Notes under the pieces: model-generated | What the model was told of the DNA's origin: nothing | Databases searched by the model: none | What the model saw: only the letters and a program-made list of their open reading frames with translations | Position numbers and translations under genes: made by a program | Assembly: GCF_029855045.1 (NCBI RefSeq) | Contig: NZ_CP123228.1 | Coordinates: forward strand, 248,001 to 312,000 | Direction of reading: 5' to 3' | Source of the DNA: Piscinibacter sp. XHJ-5 | Lineage (GTDB): Bacteria > Pseudomonadota > Gammaproteobacteria > Burkholderiales > Burkholderiaceae_C | Length of the DNA stretch: 64,000 nt | Shown: piece after piece, positions 1 to 10,501 of the stretch | Numbering within the stretch: the stretch's first letter is position 1 | Layout of the letters: the number at the start of each line of letters is the position of its first letter

Positions 1-1
1 C

Positions 2-1510
<1,509 letters not shown>

Positions 1511-1625
1511 GAAACGACTCGTCACACAGGGCAACGTCCTCTCGCAAAGGACGCGCAACAGGTCAGTCCTGCCGGGGTGCTTGCCCTCTGCCGGTCCGTT
1601 CGAAGTGCCAACTTCGTCACGACCC

Positions 1626-1657
1626 GTGGCCGGCCGGTGCCACGATCCGGCCGGCAC
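1626..1657 (+). terminator. GC-rich hairpin after metH
   Basis: GTGGCCGGCCGG (1626-1637) can pair with CCGGCCGGCAC (1647-1657) with a single bulge and a 9-base loop. It sits in the 155-203 bp gap between metH and the DUF1800 gene. Only a weak T-rich stretch (CTTCTT) follows, so termination is plausible but not certain. The rest of this gap shows nothing else I recognise. Confidence 0.4.
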
Positions 1658-1713
1658 TTCTTGGCATGTCGCGTGCGTCTTCCCCGTCAAAACAATGGTG
1701 GCTCGGGGGCGGG

Positions 1714-3516
1714 ATGCACAACAGGCATCGAGGGATGGGCGCACGCGTCGCGTGCTGGACAAGGGGGGTTCGCTGGGCTTGCGCCAGCGCGGCAGTCGCC
1801 GCGCTGGTCGCATGCGGCGGAGGCAAGGACGACGCCTCGGGTGACGCCGTCGGCGGCGCCGAGATCGAGAAGCCAGCCACGCGCGCCGAAGCGGCGCGCT
1901 TTCTCACGCAAGCCACCTTCGGCCCGACCGATGCCGAGGTCGATCGGGTGATGAGCCTGGGCTACGGCCCGTGGATCGACGATCAGTTCAGCAAGCCGCG
2001 GGCGTCGCATCGTCTGGCCTGGGATGCCGCGGACGCGGCGCTGCGGGCGGCCAACCCCAGCGGCAACGGAGCCGGCCAGGACGAGGTCATCAACTCCTTC
2101 TGGAAACAGGCGATCGCCGGCGACGACGCATTGCGCCAGCGCGTCGCCTACTCGCTGTCGCAGATCTTCGTGGTGTCCATGCAGGACGGCAGCGTCGGCA
2201 ACAACACGCGAGGCGTGGCCGACTACCTCGACATGCTCGGCGACAAGGGCCTGGGCAACTACCGCGAGCTGCTTGAATCGGTGTCGCGCCATCCGATCAT
2301 GGGCATGTACCTCTCGTCGATGCGCAACCAGAAGGCCGATGCGCGCACCGGCCGCGTTCCCGACGAGAACTACGCGCGCGAGGTGATGCAGCTTTTCTCC
2401 ATCGGCCTGGTCGAGCTCAACCTCGACGGCAGCGCCAAGGAAAGCGCCGGGCAGCCGCTCGAGACCTATGACGCGGCCGACATCGCCGGCCTCGCCAAGG
2501 TGTTCACCGGCTGGAGCTGGAACTGTCCCGATTGGCCCGACTCGGGCTGCTTCTTCGGCGGATCCTCCGGCGGCGTCTCCGACCCCGATCGCGCCATCAA
2601 GCCGATGCTCGGCTATCCGCAGTACCACAGCCCGGAGGAGAAGACCTTCCTGGGTGCAACGATCGCCGCGCACTCTCCGGGCGATCCGACGGGCGACCTT
2701 GCCAGCGCCCTGGACACGCTGGCCGGCCATTCGAACGTCGGCCCGTTCATCGGCAAGCAGCTCATCCAGCGGCTGGTCACCAGCAACCCGAGCCCGGCGT
2801 ACGTCGCCGCGGTGGCGGCGGCATTCGAGGACAACGGCAGCGGGGTGCGGGGGGACATGAAGGCGGTGATCAAGGCGGTGCTCATGCATCCCGAGGCGCG
2901 CACGACGTCCAGCACCTCGGGCAAGCTGCGCGAGCCGGTGCTCAAGCTGTCGGCGTTTCTGCGCGCGTTCGGTTTCCGCTCCGACACCGGCAGCTACCGC
3001 GTCGGCAACACCGACAACCCCGGCACGCAGCTCGGCCAGACGCCGTTGCGCTCGCCGTCGGTCTTCAACTTCTACCGGCCGGGATTCGTGCCGCCCGGCA
3101 CGGCCGCGGCCGCCGCCCAGCTCACGGTGCCGGAGATGCAGATTGCCCACGAGACGACGGTCGCCGGCTACGTCAACTACATGCGCGACAACATCGCGCA
3201 AGGCGTCGGCCAGTTCAACGGCACCGTCAACGGGGTGGCCCTCAACCGCCGCGACCTCCAGGCCGATCTGAGCGCCGAACTGGTGCTGGCGGACCAGCCC
3301 CCGGCGCTGCTCGACCGGCTGAACGACAAGCTGATGTACGGCAGCATGCCGGCCGCGCTGAAGAGCGAGATCCAGGGCGCCATCGAGAAGATCGTCATTC
3401 CCGCGCTCAACGGCACCGGCTCCAACCAGGCACAGGTCGACGCCGCCAGGCGCACGCGCGTCAACGCCGCGCTGCTGCTGACGCTGGCCTCGCCCGAGTT
3501 CCAGACGCAGAAGTGA
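1714..3516 (+). CDS. DUF1800 domain-containing lipoprotein
   Basis: About 600 residues, matching the DUF1800 family (secreted proteins of unknown biochemical role, usually encoded next to a DUF1501 protein). The N-terminus has a hydrophobic stretch ending in ALVACGGG, a likely lipobox whose Cys follows about 33 residues. The body shows family features: an N-terminal ARFLTQATFGPTDAEV helix, a NYAREVMQLFSIG segment and SPSVFNFYRPGF near the C-terminus. I chose the ATG at 1714, which has a purine-rich stretch just upstream; ATG 1666 and ATG 1735 are in frame and cannot be excluded. The stop lies 16 bases before the DUF1501 start, so the two form one operon. No catalytic residues can be named. 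Confidence 0.85.
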   Translation: MHNRHRGMGARVACWTRGVRWACASAAVAALVACGGGKDDASGDAVGGAEIEKPATRAEAARFLTQATFGPTDAEVDRVMSLGYGPWIDDQFSKPRASHRLAWDAADAALRAANPSGNGAGQDEVINSFWKQAIAGDDALRQRVAYSLSQIFVVSMQDGSVGNNTRGVADYLDMLGDKGLGNYRELLESVSRHPIMGMYLSSMRNQKADARTGRVPDENYAREVMQLFSIGLVELNLDGSAKESAGQPLETYDAADIAGLAKVFTGWSWNCPDWPDSGCFFGGSSGGVSDPDRAIKPMLGYPQYHSPEEKTFLGATIAAHSPGDPTGDLASALDTLAGHSNVGPFIGKQLIQRLVTSNPSPAYVAAVAAAFEDNGSGVRGDMKAVIKAVLMHPEARTTSSTSGKLREPVLKLSAFLRAFGFRSDTGSYRVGNTDNPGTQLGQTPLRSPSVFNFYRPGFVPPGTAAAAAQLTVPEMQIAHETTVAGYVNYMRDNIAQGVGQFNGTVNGVALNRRDLQADLSAELVLADQPPALLDRLNDKLMYGSMPAALKSEIQGAIEKIVIPALNGTGSNQAQVDAARRTRVNAALLLTLASPEFQTQK

Positions 3517-3532
3517 CGCGGAGAACGTGACG

Positions 3533-5086
3533 ATGAGCCCCTTTGCCGCATCCCGACGCCTCTTCCTGCGCCATGCCGGCGCGGTCACCACGACGATCGG
3601 CGCCGCGAGCGCGCCGCTGGCGCTCAACCTCGCCGCGGTCGGCAGCGCGGCGGCGCAGGCGGCCGGCGACTACAAGGCGCTGGTCTGCATCTTCCTGTTC
3701 GGCGGCAACGACGCCATCAACATGGTGCTGCCCACCGATGCCGCCTCGTGGGCCAACTACACGGCCGTGCGCAACCAGGCGCCCGACTCGATCGCACTGC
3801 TCGCGCCCGGTGTCGCGCCGGACGCCGCCGCTGCGGCCGCATCGCCTTCGCGGCTGGGCGGCGTGCTGCCCATCAACCCGGCCCGCCCGCAGGGCCGAAG
3901 CTTTGCGCTGCACCCGCTGATGGCCAGCTTGCAGACGATGTTCGACGTCGACAAGCGCCTGGCCATCGTGTCCAACGTGGGGCCGCTGGTCCTGCCGACG
4001 ACCAAGGCGCAGTACGCCCTGAGCTCGCATCCGAAGCCGCGCAACCTGTTCTCGCACAATGACCAGCAGAACACCTGGCAGTCGTTCAAGCCCGAAGGCG
4101 CCACGCAAGGCTGGGGCGGCCGGCTCGGCGACCTGTTCGCCGCGCAGAACGGGCGCGCCATCTTCACCGCCGTCTCCACCTCGGGAACCGCGGTGTGGCT
4201 GAGCGGCGAGACCGTGCGGCAGTACCAGGTGACCGGCAACGGCGCGATCCGTCTGGGCACCGACAGCAACGGCCGCGTCTACGGCTCGAGCGACGTCGCG
4301 CTCGCGCTGCAGCGCATCGTCGCCGGCGGTCGCAGCGGCCATGTCCTCGAAGGCGACCTGGCGGCGGTGGCACAGCGCTCGCTGGACGCCGAGGGCATCC
4401 TGCGCGCCACGCTCAAGGCGCCCAGCGACGCGCTGTTCGGCACGTCCCCAGTCAGTGGTGCCTACAGCGCGAACACCGACCCGAAGCTGCAGTACGACAA
4501 CCCGCTCAGCGGCACCAAGGCCTTCAACGGCCTCGCGCAGCAGTTGCAGGCGGTCGCCCGCATGATCGACGCAAGCGGCAGCGCCGGCATCGGCGCGAAG
4601 CGGCAGGTCTTCTTCGTCAGCCTGGGCGGCTTCGATACGCACGACCTGGAGAACCGGTCGCATGCCGACCTCATGGCCCGCCTGGCCCACGCGATGCAGT
4701 ACTTCGACGCCGCGCTCGGCGCGATGGGTGCACGCGAGCGCGTCACCACCTTCACCGCGTCCGATTTCGGCCGCACGTTCACGAGCAACGGCGACGGCAC
4801 CGACCACGGCTGGGGCGCCCATCATTTCGTGATGGGCGGAGCCGTCCGCGGCGGCGACCTGTACGGCAACTTCCCGGTGCTCGGCACCAAGAACAGCAAC
4901 AACAACAACTTCGACAGCAGCCCGAACCAGCTCGGCAACGGCACGCTGCTGCCCGAAACCTCGGTCGACCAGCTCGGCGCCACGCTGGCGCGCTGGTTCG
5001 GTGTCGGCGACACGCAACTCCTGGAGATCTTCCCCAACCTGAAGAATTTCGATGCCTCGACGCGCAACCTCGGCTTCATGCTGTGA
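3533..5086 (+). CDS. DUF1501 domain-containing protein with Tat-like signal peptide
   Basis: About 517 residues. The N-terminus SRRLFLRHAG followed by a hydrophobic run and a cleavage-like AAAQA reads as a twin-arginine (Tat) signal, as usual for DUF1501 proteins. Family landmarks are FLFGGNDAINMV just after the signal, LGGFDTHDLEN in the middle and TASDFGRTFTSNGDGTDHGWG before the C-terminus. The family is related to sulfatase/alkaline-phosphatase-fold proteins, but its activity is not established. ATG 3533 was preferred over the in-frame GTG at 3527 because GGAGA at 3520-3524 is well spaced for it. It forms an operon with the DUF1800 lipoprotein upstream; the two are probably exported partners. 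Confidence 0.87.
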   Translation: MSPFAASRRLFLRHAGAVTTTIGAASAPLALNLAAVGSAAAQAAGDYKALVCIFLFGGNDAINMVLPTDAASWANYTAVRNQAPDSIALLAPGVAPDAAAAAASPSRLGGVLPINPARPQGRSFALHPLMASLQTMFDVDKRLAIVSNVGPLVLPTTKAQYALSSHPKPRNLFSHNDQQNTWQSFKPEGATQGWGGRLGDLFAAQNGRAIFTAVSTSGTAVWLSGETVRQYQVTGNGAIRLGTDSNGRVYGSSDVALALQRIVAGGRSGHVLEGDLAAVAQRSLDAEGILRATLKAPSDALFGTSPVSGAYSANTDPKLQYDNPLSGTKAFNGLAQQLQAVARMIDASGSAGIGAKRQVFFVSLGGFDTHDLENRSHADLMARLAHAMQYFDAALGAMGARERVTTFTASDFGRTFTSNGDGTDHGWGAHHFVMGGAVRGGDLYGNFPVLGTKNSNNNNFDSSPNQLGNGTLLPETSVDQLGATLARWFGVGDTQLLEIFPNLKNFDASTRNLGFML

Positions 5087-5224
5087 ATGTCGGATGCGTG
5101 CGCACACCCACATGCCTATCGTTACAACTCAACGGACGCTCCGGGCAACGGATTCCCGGCGTTCGTCGTTCCAATCTGGGGAACGCCTGAGCCCAGGCGC
5201 CGCAGAACGAGAAAGGAAATCAAG

Positions 5225-5902
5225 ATGACCACCCTCACCTCCGAGTCGACCCCCGCGGCATCCGCCGCCAGCCGCTTCGGGCGCACGCCCTGGATGATCG
5301 CGGGCGGCCTCGCGATCGCCGCAGCCGGCGTCGCCGCCGGCATGGCCTGGCGCCCCGCCCCCAGCGAAATCTCGATGGAGCCGACCAAGGCGGCGCAGAC
5401 CGAAACCGCCGAGCCTGCGCCGGCCAAGCCGGCCGCGAAGCCCGGCTCGACCAATCGTCCCGCCGCCCCCTCCACCCACGCGGGCGGCGGCAGCACGACC
5501 CCGCTGGCCACGCAAGCGGCCGCGGTCTGCGCCACCTGTGGCGTGGTCGAAGGCGTTCGTGAAGTGGAAGTGAAGGGCCAGGGCACCGGCCTGGGCGCCA
5601 TCGGCGGTGCGGTGGTCGGCGGCGCGGTCGGCAACCAGGTCGGCAAGGGCGGCGGCCGCAAGGCGATGACGGTGCTCGGCGCGATCGGCGGCGGCCTCGC
5701 CGGCCACGAGATCGAGAAGCGGGCGCGCAGCGAGAAGGTCTACGAAGTCAAGGTCCGCATGGACGACGGCAGCGTGCGCACGTTGACCCAGAAGACTGCG
5801 CCGACGCCCGGTTCGCGCGTGACCGTCGAGGGCAACACGCTGCGCACCACGCGCTCTTCGCAGGGTGAAGGGCAGATGGTGCGCACGTCGACCGGCGCCT
5901 GA
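5225..5902 (+). CDS. Glycine-zipper 2TM domain protein
   Basis: 225 residues. One N-terminal transmembrane segment (about residues 17-38) is followed by an Ala/Pro-rich linker, then a glycine zipper (GAIGGAVVGGAVGNQVGKG ... GAIGGGLAGHEIEK) typical of the 17-kDa surface antigen / SlyB-like group, and a short C-terminal beta domain. Such proteins sit in or near the cell envelope, and their exact role is unknown. ATG 5225 has an AGAAAGGAAAT ribosome site. The 138-bp leader after the DUF1501 gene contains a short dyad (GTTCC/GGAAC near 5170-5185), so independent transcription is possible. The stop codon abuts the stop of the convergent comM gene with no spacer. Confidence 0.8.
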   Translation: MTTLTSESTPAASAASRFGRTPWMIAGGLAIAAAGVAAGMAWRPAPSEISMEPTKAAQTETAEPAPAKPAAKPGSTNRPAAPSTHAGGGSTTPLATQAAAVCATCGVVEGVREVEVKGQGTGLGAIGGAVVGGAVGNQVGKGGGRKAMTVLGAIGGGLAGHEIEKRARSEKVYEVKVRMDDGSVRTLTQKTAPTPGSRVTVEGNTLRTTRSSQGEGQMVRTSTGA

Positions 5903-7417
5903 TCAGGGCGGCGCCAAGACGCGCCGGTACTGAATCGCCTCGGCCAGGTGCGAGACCTGCACCGCCGGGGCGCCATCCAGGTCGGCGATGCTGCGGGCGA
6001 CGCGCAGCACCCGGTGGAAGCTGCGCGCCGACCAGCCCAGGCGGCTGGCGGCGTTCTGCAGAAAGGCCGACGCCGCGGCGTCGAGCACGCCATGGCGCGC
6101 GATATCGTCGCCGCCCATCGCGGCGTTGAGACATCCCTGGCGATCCCGCTGACGGCGCTGCGCCGCGGCCACCCGCTCGGCCACAACGGCGCTGTATTCG
6201 CCGTCGGGCGCGGCCGCCAGCAACTCGGGCGCGACTGCCGGCACTTCCACCTGCAGATCGATTCGATCGAGCAGCGGTCCGCTGATTCGGCCCTGGTAGC
6301 GGGCGATGGCCTCGGGCGTGCAGCGGCACGCGCGCAGCGGGTTGCCTTGCTGTCCGCAGGGGCACGGGTTCATCGCGGCGATCAACTGGAAACGCGCCGG
6401 AAACTCCGCCTGCCGCGCGGCGCGCGAGATCACGATGCGGCCGGTTTCGATCGGCTCGCGCAGCGCTTCGAGCGCGACGCGCGGGAACTCCGGCAGTTCG
6501 TCGAGAAAGAGAATGCCCTCGTGCGCCAGAGAGATCTCGCCCGGCCGCGGGGGACTGCCGCCGCCGACGAGCGCCGCCGCGGACGCGCTGTGGTGCGGCG
6601 AGCGCAGCACGCGCTGTGTCCAGCGCCGGGGATCGAATGCACCGGCAAGGCTCAGCACCGCGGCCGACTCGAGCGCTTGCGCTTCCGACAGCGGCGGCAG
6701 CAGGCCCGCGAAGCGTTGGGCGAGCATCGACTTGCCTGTGCCGGGCGGGCCGACCATGAGCAGGCTGTGGCCGCCCGCCGCGGCGATCTCCAGGGCGCGT
6801 TTGGCTGTCGACTGGCCGCGCACTTCCCGCAGGTCCGGCCACACCGGCGCGCCGCTGGGAGGGGCGGCGCGCGCAAAGGGCAGCGCGGGTGCTTCCTCGC
6901 CCGGCTGCATGCTCTGCACGACATCCAGCAAGTGCGTGGCTGAATGAATCGCCAGACCGTCGACCAGCGCCGCTTCGCACGCGCTGGCCAGCGGCAGCAC
7001 GAACGCGCGCGGGCTGCCCTGCCGGCGCGAGGCCAGCGCCATGGCGAGCGCGCCGCGCACCGGTCGCAGGTCGCCGGCGAGCGACAGTTCCCCGGCGAAC
7101 TCGAAGCGGGCGAGCTTGCGCCGGTCGACCTGGTCGCTCGCGGCCAGGATGCCCAGCGCGATGGGCAGATCGAACCGCCCGGACTCCTTGGGCAGGTCGG
7201 CGGGCGCCAGGTTGACGGTGATGCGCTTGTTGTGCGGGAACTCCAGTCCGCTGTGCAGAAGGGCTGCGCGCACGCGTTCGCGCGCTTCCTTGACCTCGGT
7301 GTCGGCCAGCCCCACGAGCGTCACGCTCGGCAGGCCATTGGCGATATGCACCTCGACCGTGACCTCGGGTGCGGCCAGGCCGTCGAGGGCGCGACTGTGG
7401 ATGACGGCCAGCGACAT
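5903..7417 (-). CDS. comM: YifB/ComM family Mg-chelatase-like AAA+ ATPase
   Basis: 504 residues, the normal family length. Order of domains: N-terminal Lon-S5-fold region (SLAVIHSRALDGLAAPEV), then a Mg-chelatase-type AAA+ core with Walker A GPPGTGKS and Walker B ILFLDELPEF, the Cys cluster MNPCPCGQQGN, and the C-terminal Mg-chelatase domain. In naturally competent bacteria ComM is a helicase that promotes branch migration during integration of transformed DNA. I chose the start MSLAVIH at 7417 because this is the conserved N-terminus of the family; an upstream in-frame Met at 7492 adds unrelated residues. It is convergent with the glycine-zipper gene, and a TfoX-like protein is also encoded in this window (62596). 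Confidence 0.92.
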   Translation of the reverse strand: MSLAVIHSRALDGLAAPEVTVEVHIANGLPSVTLVGLADTEVKEARERVRAALLHSGLEFPHNKRITVNLAPADLPKESGRFDLPIALGILAASDQVDRRKLARFEFAGELSLAGDLRPVRGALAMALASRRQGSPRAFVLPLASACEAALVDGLAIHSATHLLDVVQSMQPGEEAPALPFARAAPPSGAPVWPDLREVRGQSTAKRALEIAAAGGHSLLMVGPPGTGKSMLAQRFAGLLPPLSEAQALESAAVLSLAGAFDPRRWTQRVLRSPHHSASAAALVGGGSPPRPGEISLAHEGILFLDELPEFPRVALEALREPIETGRIVISRAARQAEFPARFQLIAAMNPCPCGQQGNPLRACRCTPEAIARYQGRISGPLLDRIDLQVEVPAVAPELLAAAPDGEYSAVVAERVAAAQRRQRDRQGCLNAAMGGDDIARHGVLDAAASAFLQNAASRLGWSARSFHRVLRVARSIADLDGAPAVQVSHLAEAIQYRRVLAPP

Positions 7418-7673
7418 GCTCTGTACGGATTGGGGAAGAAGGCGGCGATTCTGGGTGGCCACCCGCCGGTCGGCCTCGTCAGTGCGGGGCACCCCAAAGA
7501 GCGACGCACCAAATCAAGGCGCAGGACGCGGGATCGACGATTCGGACGCTCTATGCACAAACACGGGGCGCGGGCGCCCGATGCGAGGGCATTTCGGCCC
7601 CGCCTGCCGCAGGCACAAAAGCTGCAGAACCGGCCCCGACCCATTCGTTCACGAGTTCGAGGAGAACCACTCA

Positions 7674-8414
7674 ATGAAGAAGACGCTTCTGGCGCTGGCC
7701 GCCATGACCGTTGTCGGCGCACTGCCGACGGTTGCACACGCCGAGGACGCCAATCCGCTGTCGTTCAACCTGAGCCTGACGTCCGACTATCGCTACCGCG
7801 GCATTTCCCAGACGCGCCTGAAGCCGGCGCTGCAGGGCGGCGCGGACTATGCGCACCCGAGCGGCTTCTATGTCGGCACCTGGCTGTCGACCATCAAGTG
7901 GATCAAGGACTTCGGCGGCGGCGCCGACGTCGAGTGGGACATCTACGGCGGCTACAAGGGCGAGATCAGCAAGGACCTCGGCTACGACGTTGGCGTGCTC
8001 ACCTACCAGTACCCCGGCCATGACCTGAATCCCAAGCCGACCACCACCGAGATCTACGGCGCGCTGACCTACGGGCCGGCGACGCTCAAGTACTCGCACA
8101 GCGTGACCAACCTGTTCGGCTTCGCCGACAGCAAGAACAGCGGCTACCTCGACCTCACGGCCAACTTCGATGCCGGCAACGGCATCACGATCACGCCGCA
8201 CATCGGCTACCAGAAGGTCTCGCACAACAGCGACTTCTCGTACACCGACTACGCCGTGACGGTGGCCAAGGACTTCTCCGGCTTCCTGCTGAGCGCCGCG
8301 ATCGTCGGCGCCGACACCAAGGAGATCGGCGGCGTGAAGGCCTATGCGTCGCCCGCCAACGGCAAGGACCTCGGCAAGGCCGGCCTCGTCGTGGCCGTCA
8401 AGAAGGTCTTCTGA
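7674..8414 (+). CDS. TorF family putative outer-membrane porin
   Basis: 246 residues with a clean Sec signal peptide (residues 1-22, ending VAHA). The mature start SFNLSLTSDYRYRGISQT is the hallmark of this small beta-barrel family, and the sequence continues as alternating amphipathic strands ending in a C-terminal Phe (KKVF), typical of outer-membrane barrels. A GAGGAGA ribosome site precedes ATG 7674. It lies 27 bp before glnK and is likely co-transcribed with glnK-amtB, which suggests a role in outer-membrane entry of ammonium or another nitrogen source; that role is inference from context. The 256-bp region upstream must contain the operon promoter, but I could not identify a convincing sigma-54 or sigma-70 site there. 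Confidence 0.85.
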   Translation: MKKTLLALAAMTVVGALPTVAHAEDANPLSFNLSLTSDYRYRGISQTRLKPALQGGADYAHPSGFYVGTWLSTIKWIKDFGGGADVEWDIYGGYKGEISKDLGYDVGVLTYQYPGHDLNPKPTTTEIYGALTYGPATLKYSHSVTNLFGFADSKNSGYLDLTANFDAGNGITITPHIGYQKVSHNSDFSYTDYAVTVAKDFSGFLLSAAIVGADTKEIGGVKAYASPANGKDLGKAGLVVAVKKVF

Positions 8415-8780
<366 letters not shown>

Positions 8781-8805
8781 CGTCAACACAGAGAGACAAC
8801 CCACC

Positions 8806-10332
8806 ATGAAGAAACTCATTGCCACCCTCGCCCTGGGCCTCGCGGCCCTGGGCTTCGCCGGCGTCGCGACGGCGCAGGGCACGGCGGCTCCGGCGGCCGC
8901 GCCGGCTGCTTCCGCTGCCGACGCATCGGCTGCCGCTCCGGCCGCCGCTGCTTCGGGCGCCACCGCCGCCGCTGCCAGCGCCTCCGCGCCGGCAGCTGCG
9001 GCGCCGGTGCCGAACAAGGGCGACGTCTCGTGGATGCTCGTGTCCACGCTGCTCGTCATCATGATGTCGATCCCGGGACTCGCGCTGTTCTACGGCGGCC
9101 TGGTGCGCAGCAAGAACATGCTGTCGGTGCTGATGCAGGTGTTCGTCACCTTCTCGCTGATCACGGTGCTGTGGGTCGTCTACGGCTACAGCCTCGCGTT
9201 CACGGAAGGCAACGCCTTCGTCGGCGGGCTCGACCGGCTGTTCCTGAAAGGCGTGTTCGACCCGGCAACCGGCACGTTCGCGATGGCGGCGACCTTCAGC
9301 AAGGGCGTCGTGATCCCGGAGATCGTGTTCGTCGTGTTCCAGGCCACGTTCGCGGCCATCACCTGCTGCCTGATCGTCGGCGCCTTCGCCGAGCGCATCA
9401 AGTTCAGCGCGGTGCTGCTGTTCATGGTCCTGTGGTTCACGTTCAGCTATGCGCCCATCGCCCACATGGTGTGGTACTGGATGGGTCCGGACGCGTACAC
9501 CAGCAAGGAAGTGGTCGATGCGATGAATGCCAAGGCAGGTCTTGCCTGGCAGTGGGGAGCGCTCGACTTCGCGGGCGGCACGGTGGTGCACATCAACGCC
9601 GCGGTCGCCGGCCTGGTGGGTGCGTATCTGATCGGCAAGCGCGTCGGCTACGGCAAGGAAGCCTTCACGCCCCATTCGCTGACCCTCACGATGGTGGGTG
9701 CCTCGCTGCTGTGGGTGGGCTGGTTCGGCTTCAACGCCGGCTCGGCGCTCGAAGCGGGCAACAGCGCGGCGCTGGCCTTCCTGAACACCTTCTCCGCCAC
9801 CGCCACCGCGGTGCTGGCCTGGTGCGTCGGCGAGGCGCTGCTCAAGGGCAAGGCCTCGATGCTCGGCGCGGCGTCTGGCGCGGTGGCCGGCCTCGTGGCG
9901 ATCACGCCGGCGGCGGGCAACGTGGGCATCGTCGGTGCGCTGGTCATCGGCGCCGTCGCGGGCTTCCTGTGCCTGTGGGGCGTCAACGGCCTCAAGCGGA
10001 TGCTGGGCGCTGACGACTCGCTCGACGTGTTCGGCGTGCACGGCGTCGGCGGCATCGTGGGCGCGCTGCTGACCGGCATCTTCAACAACCAGGCGCTCGG
10101 CGGCCCCGGGCTGGTGACCGACTGGGTCACCGCCACGGTCGGCTCCAACGGCATCTGGGACCAGCTGCTGATCCAGGCCAAGGGCGTCGGCCTGACGCTG
10201 GTGTGGTCGGGTGTCGTGTCGGTGGTCGCCTTCAAGATCGTCGACCTCGTGATCGGCCTGCGGGTCACCGAGGAAGAAGAGCGCGAAGGCCTCGACATCA
10301 GCTCGCACGGCGAGACGGCCTACAGCAAGTAA
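8806..10332 (+). CDS. amtB: Ammonium transporter Amt/AmtB
   Basis: 508 residues. A signal peptide (about residues 1-23) is followed by an Ala-rich low-complexity stretch to about residue 65, then the Amt core of 11 membrane segments beginning DVSWMLVSTLLVIMMSIPG. Visible signatures include FAGGTVVHINAAVAGLVGAY, with the first pore histidine, and DVFGVHGVGGIVGALLTGIF, with the second. It conducts ammonium across the inner membrane. The start is 25 bp after glnK and the operon ends at a strong terminator. The long Ala-rich linker between signal and core is known in betaproteobacterial Amt proteins and is the only odd part. Confidence 0.96.
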   Translation: MKKLIATLALGLAALGFAGVATAQGTAAPAAAPAASAADASAAAPAAAASGATAAAASASAPAAAAPVPNKGDVSWMLVSTLLVIMMSIPGLALFYGGLVRSKNMLSVLMQVFVTFSLITVLWVVYGYSLAFTEGNAFVGGLDRLFLKGVFDPATGTFAMAATFSKGVVIPEIVFVVFQATFAAITCCLIVGAFAERIKFSAVLLFMVLWFTFSYAPIAHMVWYWMGPDAYTSKEVVDAMNAKAGLAWQWGALDFAGGTVVHINAAVAGLVGAYLIGKRVGYGKEAFTPHSLTLTMVGASLLWVGWFGFNAGSALEAGNSAALAFLNTFSATATAVLAWCVGEALLKGKASMLGAASGAVAGLVAITPAAGNVGIVGALVIGAVAGFLCLWGVNGLKRMLGADDSLDVFGVHGVGGIVGALLTGIFNNQALGGPGLVTDWVTATVGSNGIWDQLLIQAKGVGLTLVWSGVVSVVAFKIVDLVIGLRVTEEEEREGLDISSHGETAYSK

Positions 10333-10350
10333 GCCGACTCCTTCCGGTGC

Positions 10351-10376
10351 AAAGGCCGCCCTCCGGGCGGCCTTTT
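10351..10376 (+). terminator. Rho-independent terminator of the porin-glnK-amtB operon
   Basis: An 11-bp stem AAAGGCCGCCC / GGGCGGCCTTT with a 3-base loop (TCC), ending in a T run, begins 18 bases after the amtB stop codon. This is the clearest intrinsic terminator in the window. Confidence 0.9.
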
Positions 10377-10438
10377 GCATTCATGGGGCGCAACGGCGAA
10401 TTGCGGGCTTGCGTCCGCCGGCGGGCACCCCAAATGCC

Positions 10439-10444
10439 TAAAAT
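10439..10444 (+). promoter_or_regulatory. Possible -10 element (TAAAAT) upstream of gshA
   Basis: TAAAAT lies 57 bases before the gshA ATG, in the gap that follows the amtB terminator, and differs from the sigma-70 -10 consensus at one base. No good -35 hexamer is present at the right spacing, so this is tentative. A GCCGGCG/CGCCGGC hairpin lies between it and the start codon. Confidence 0.3.
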
Positions 10445-10501
10445 CCCCGCACACCTCCTCGCCGGCGACGTTCGCCGCCGGCTCCTCTCTGGGTCACCTC
10501 C

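Noticed and set aside
1511..1713. Cobalamin riboswitch near metH
   Set aside because: The gap is after metH, not before it, and shows only a simple GC hairpin with no B12-box-like sequence.
1687..3627. 646-codon open frame on the minus strand opposite the DUF1800 gene
   Set aside because: It is a shadow of GC-rich coding on the plus strand: Arg/Gly/His/Ala-rich composition, no family features, and the plus-strand protein is clearly real.
7418..7673. Sigma-54 promoter and NtrC sites before porin-glnK-amtB
   Set aside because: Expected from the genes, but no GG-N10-GC element in TGGCAC-N5-TTGC context was found; GGGGCACC near 7485 lacks the -12 half.
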